Shown here: one piece after another, positions 61,206 through 64,000 of the stretch
Numbering within the stretch: position 1 is the stretch's first letter
Layout of the letters: each line of letters starts with the position of its first letter
NCBI GenBank assembly: GCA_001804865.1
Contig: MHBK01000015.1
Location: 1-64,000 of the forward strand
From: Lentisphaerae bacterium GWF2_57_35
GTDB lineage: Bacteria > Verrucomicrobiota > Kiritimatiellia > CAIQIC01 > GWF2-57-35
DNA length: 64,000 nucleotides
Direction: 5' to 3'
Program-made: the position numbers and the translations under genes
Notes under the pieces: model-generated
Told to the model about the DNA's origin: nothing
The model's input: only the letters and a program-made list of their open reading frames with translations
Databases searched by the model: none

Positions 61206-63209
61206 TTGAAGTTTGCGATTAAAACATTGGGGTTCGCGATAGGGGCATTCGGCTTGGGACTGCTGCTGCTCAAACTATGGCTGGCGCCTGTGCTGGTAGA
61301 GGCTTTGGCGCGCAAAGCCCTGCCGAAACTGTGGACCGGCCCGCTGTCCATCAGGACCGTCGAACTGAATTTCTTTGCGCCTACTTTTCTCCGAGGCATC
61401 GAGTTGCGCGATCCGCAGGGACGCCCCTGGCTGTCGATCGGCTCGCTGCGGCTCTCGTTCCGACGGCAGGGCTGGCGGCCCATCCTGTCGGAAGCGATCG
61501 TCGACGACGCCCTGCTGACGGCCTACTTTGACAAAGGCCATTGCACTCCGTCCAGTCCGATGACGACGAAGGCCTTCGAAGAGTTCATGGAGGCGCCGTC
61601 CGATTATTCCGACTTGCAGTCGCTGACCCTGCGAAAAGGCGCTCTCCGCATTGTCGACGAATCGGATATGTCCTGGCAATGGAACAACGTGGCCCTGGAC
61701 CTCTTTTGGACCGGCAGCCGCGGAGACATTCGCCTAAGCCGGTTTTCGGATGACGGCGTCAACCGCTTCAACTTCATGGGCTGGATCGATTCGAAAAGCT
61801 CGGAATTCAACGGCATGCTGGCCGCCGCTCACCGTCTGGGCGACCTGGAAAGCAAGGCCCTGCTAGCGGCCCTCGAGGCCGGCGACATCCGGTCGGCCGA
61901 CGGCTCCTTCACCGTCAACCTGTCCATGCGCGGCAGCCTGACCAACTGGCCCTCGCTCGAAATCCAGGGCAATGCCACCGTCGACAGCATGAAATTCTTT
62001 GCTGCCGACTCCCAACCCCTGATCGTCGAAAGCCAGCTTCTACTCGATTTCATGGGCACGAACGCCCGCCTGACCAGCGTCTATGTGGACGCGACCGCCT
62101 GGTCGGTCTCCGCCAGGAATTGCCCCCTCCTGTTCGACCCAACCGCCCGGCGGCTCTCGGCCGAGTTTACAAATGCCTTCATCCGACTGCGAACCGCATC
62201 GGCTCCTCATCCGTTCTGGACCCCTGCCATGCTCGGCATACGGGGCGATGGGACGATCGGTCTGGCCGGGCAAGTGGACTACTCCATGTCAACGGGCGGG
62301 CCGCTTCATTATAACTTAAAGGGCCGCGCCACCTTCGCCTCTTTGACGCCGCCCGCCCCCCTGTCCATCGCGTTCACCCAATTCGTCGCCGCGGCTTTCA
62401 CTTTACAGGACGGAGAGCTGGCCACGGACTCCCTTTCCAGCGACGCCTGCCGCGGCCATCTCGATGCCGTCGCGCGCGTCTCCTTCACCAACGCCCACTA
62501 CGACGTCGGCATGGTTTTTTCGAATATCGATCTTCAAGCGCTCTTCAGCGATCTGCAAATGGAATCCAAAATCGCCAAAGGTCTGGCCGCCGGCCGGGCA
62601 AAGATCGTCGGCGCCGGCTTCACGAGGAAAGATTTGTCTGTGAAGACGCAATTTGCCGTCGAAAGCGCCGCTCTCGATACCAGCCCGCTCTTTTCGGCCG
62701 TGTTGAGATTCATCGGCGTTACCCCGGCCTCGGTGCAGGGAGGAACCGATTTGGCCTGTACGCTTCAACTGGACTGGCCGCTGATTACGATTCATAGCAT
62801 GCGCCTGGCCAATCGCATCGCGGCCTTTGAAGTTCAACCAGGCGGCACTTACGATCTGGAAACCAACCTCGTGGATCTTTATGTCGTCGCCGGAACGCTG
62901 CACTCCATTCATCTCTCGATCCTGATACCCTTCGCCAACCTGGCCAAGATGCTCACCCGGATCCATGTGAAGGGCAACGTATCCGATCCTTTCGATAAAT
63001 TGCTGCACAAGGAACCCGTGGCGGATTTGGCCAAGGGAACGGCCGGCTTTCTCGTCGATACGGTCAAAACCGGCGGCAAACTCGGCCAAGACGTCCTCAA
63101 AACCCTGTGGAGTCCCTTTCAGATCGTCATCGACCTGCCCCGCAAGCCGTTCCGGCAAAGCACCCCGGCGGACGAAAAAGCTTTCCCTCCGCTACCCGAA
63201 GAAAAATAG
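61206..63209 (+). CDS. AsmA-like membrane-anchored envelope protein
   Basis: A 667-residue protein with an N-terminal membrane anchor (LGFAIGAFGLGLLLLKLWLAP). A long strand-rich periplasmic part carries repeated LRxG.LRI-type segments (IVDDALLTAYFD, LTLRKGALRIVDESDMSW), as in AsmA/TamB/YhdP-like proteins of lipid traffic. Near the C-terminus, ILIPFANLAKMLTRIHVKGNVSDP resembles the end of such proteins. The start is a TTG at 61206 with AAGGAAA upstream; no ATG fits. It lies about 170 bases from the divergent exported protein, so the two may be co-regulated. Family placement is tentative. Confidence 0.68.
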   Translation: MKFAIKTLGFAIGAFGLGLLLLKLWLAPVLVEALARKALPKLWTGPLSIRTVELNFFAPTFLRGIELRDPQGRPWLSIGSLRLSFRRQGWRPILSEAIVDDALLTAYFDKGHCTPSSPMTTKAFEEFMEAPSDYSDLQSLTLRKGALRIVDESDMSWQWNNVALDLFWTGSRGDIRLSRFSDDGVNRFNFMGWIDSKSSEFNGMLAAAHRLGDLESKALLAALEAGDIRSADGSFTVNLSMRGSLTNWPSLEIQGNATVDSMKFFAADSQPLIVESQLLLDFMGTNARLTSVYVDATAWSVSARNCPLLFDPTARRLSAEFTNAFIRLRTASAPHPFWTPAMLGIRGDGTIGLAGQVDYSMSTGGPLHYNLKGRATFASLTPPAPLSIAFTQFVAAAFTLQDGELATDSLSSDACRGHLDAVARVSFTNAHYDVGMVFSNIDLQALFSDLQMESKIAKGLAAGRAKIVGAGFTRKDLSVKTQFAVESAALDTSPLFSAVLRFIGVTPASVQGGTDLACTLQLDWPLITIHSMRLANRIAAFEVQPGGTYDLETNLVDLYVVAGTLHSIHLSILIPFANLAKMLTRIHVKGNVSDPFDKLLHKEPVADLAKGTAGFLVDTVKTGGKLGQDVLKTLWSPFQIVIDLPRKPFRQSTPADEKAFPPLPEEK

Positions 63210-63225
63210 ACGAGACGGCCGCAAT

Positions 63226-63365
63226 CGGGTGCATCTTGACACGGCCCCTCCTCAACGTCTGGCACTGGAAAGAAACCACCGGCTTACGCCGGCGGCTACG
63301 TAGCCGCGTCCGTAAGGACGTGGATTCTTATTCATATGCGCGGAGGCCGTGTCAAGATGCACCCG
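63226..63365. mobile_element. 140-bp MITE-like element, copy 2
   Basis: Same length, ends and orientation as the copy at 26,042-26,181, with only a few base differences in the left part. Perfect terminal repeats CGGGTGCATCTTGACACGGC at the left and the complement at the right. It starts 16 bases after the AsmA-like stop codon and could also act as a transcript-end hairpin. Confidence 0.75.
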
Positions 63366-63389
63366 CCGCAATCCAAGTACACGATTCCT

Positions 63390-63447
63390 GGAGGGTTCCG
63401 CTCCGTCGGAACCGTCTTCTTCCGGTCGCGACGGAGCGCGACCCTCC
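63390..63447. repeat. REP-like double hairpin
   Basis: GGAGGGT (63,390-63,396) pairs with ACCCTCC (63,441-63,447). Inside are GGTTCCG/CGGAACC and GGTCGCG/CGCGACC stems. It shares the core CGCTCCGTCG with the repeats near 29,742 and 48,465. The rest of 63,448-63,621 shows nothing recognisable. Confidence 0.6.
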
Positions 63448-63621
63448 AAAATACGGATCTACCGGCAAATCGATAAATGATCGTTTCACATAAAAGACCG
63501 AACGGGTCGTAATTCCTATTTTCCTCCTAGGGACCGATTCTGCCGGTCTGAAACAAGTTCTCAGCCAATTCTACAGGTTGCTTAAGTTTTTTGCCGCGGC
63601 GCCGATGACGAATGGTTGATC

Positions 63622-63915
63622 ATGGAAGCGATTATTCATGGGCTAAAGGCAGCGGTTCAGATCCTGGATGTAACGGATAAAACCGCGGTAAAGCAGGGAA
63701 AAACCACTCCGGACGCATCCGCATGGCAAAATTTGCCGGTCGATCGGTACAGCTTCCGCAGCGTTCCCGCAACTATTGTAGTGGAGGCACAAGATGCCCC
63801 TCCGCCCAATCGCGACAAAGCGGTTCTCTATTCCCACAAGGCCGGACGCTTTGCCGCCGCGACGCCGGAAGAACAGCCACATCCCAACGGCGGCGCGATC
63901 AATCTGCGGGCGTAA
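63622..63915 (+). CDS. Small ORF, unknown, doubtful
   Basis: About 97 residues beginning MEAIIHGLKAAVQILDVTDK and ending in a polar, proline-rich tail. No ribosome binding site precedes the ATG (a TTG lies two codons earlier) and no family was recognised. The opposite strand is also open. Its codons look plausible but no other support exists. It overlaps the end of a possible minus-strand gene by 17 bases. Confidence 0.35.
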   Translation: MEAIIHGLKAAVQILDVTDKTAVKQGKTTPDASAWQNLPVDRYSFRSVPATIVVEAQDAPPPNRDKAVLYSHKAGRFAAATPEEQPHPNGGAINLRA

Positions 63916-64000
63916 AAACGTCGTCCCCTTCCGATTCCAGCTCTCCTTCGCCCCGATAAAGATGCTTGGTGGTGGAGGCATAACGGTCATATTCGCTGAA
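63899..64000 (-). CDS. C-terminal end of a gene running in from the right edge, tentative
   Basis: The minus-strand frame ending at the TGA at 63,899 reads EYDRYASTTKHLYRGEGELESEGDDVFTPAD, 34 codons without a stop up to the window edge. The acidic, protein-like composition suggests a real C-terminus, but the piece is too short to identify. Confidence 0.35.
   Translation of the reverse strand, partial: FSEYDRYASTTKHLYRGEGELESEGDDVFTPAD

Noticed and set aside
63643..63990. Minus-strand 115-residue frame near the right edge
   Set aside because: Opposite a slightly better plus-strand ORF and in a different frame from the more protein-like minus-strand end at 63,899; no motif.
1..64000. tRNA, rRNA or a replication origin
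   Set aside because: No cloverleaf, rRNA-like stretch, or DnaA-box cluster was noticed on either strand.

Overview
The window looks like a chromosome segment from a free-living Gram-negative bacterium, most plausibly of the PVC group (Kiritimatiellota/Verrucomicrobiota-like). The grounds are a 1,814-residue secreted beta-helix/PKD protein ending in a DTDADELPDWYEQQY-type calcium-repeat tail, the GC-rich composition, and the mix of long translationally coupled operons with intergenic hairpin repeats. This is inference from protein style; no rRNA or tRNA gene is visible. Many adjacent genes overlap as ATGA (stop and start sharing four bases), which fixed many start codons.

Region 1 (about 420-13,800, minus strand) is one long sulfate-assimilation operon. 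It runs from an Rrf2-type regulator through cysK, cysH, cysD and cysN (with a degenerate APS-kinase tail), then DUF2061, a MetY-type sulfhydrylase, a ThiS-like sulfur carrier, a ThiF/MoeB-like activator and a four-part fusion (JAMM peptidase, sulfite reductase, helical domain, TusA). It ends with two fused siroheme genes that carry vestigial HemA and HemC pieces. The gene set matches protein-thiocarboxylate-dependent homocysteine synthesis, as known from Wolinella HcyS/HcyD/HcyF/MetY/Sir.

Region 2 (14,050-25,970) holds a small XRE regulator, a 198-bp inverted-repeat element, and a minus-strand glycosylation operon: a Maf-like protein, three CgeB-like glycosyltransferases, NeuA-NeuB-NeuC and an AsnB-type amidotransferase. 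NeuC-NeuB-NeuA alone can make CMP-sialic acid from UDP-GlcNAc. Region 3 (26,000-35,500) holds a membrane-TPR protein coupled to a DPM1-like glycosyltransferase, an intergenic patchwork of MITE-like and IS-end-like sequences, and the giant beta-helix protein.

Region 4 (35,787-48,373) is a type I-C CRISPR-Cas locus: 42 intact 32-bp repeats plus one degenerate terminal repeat, a leader, and cas2-cas1-cas4-[HEAT/four-helix gene]-cas7-cas8c(with internal cas11c)-[DUF1016 PDDEXK nuclease]-cas5-cas3. Two non-canonical genes are coupled into the cas operon and are the best candidates here for something undescribed.

Region 5 (48,589-59,940) is a flagellar filament locus: glycosyltransferase, fliD, flagellin 1 (minus), then glycosyltransferase, fliW, csrA, flagellin 2, a small helical gene, a second Maf-like gene, fliS and a FliT-like gene (plus), closed by a terminator. 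Both flagellin leaders carry the same hairpin with the Shine-Dalgarno sequence in and beside its loop, as expected for CsrA control relieved by FliW. Region 6 (60,000-64,000) has a probable outer-membrane protein, an AsmA-like protein, a second copy of the 140-bp MITE-like element and short uncertain ORFs.
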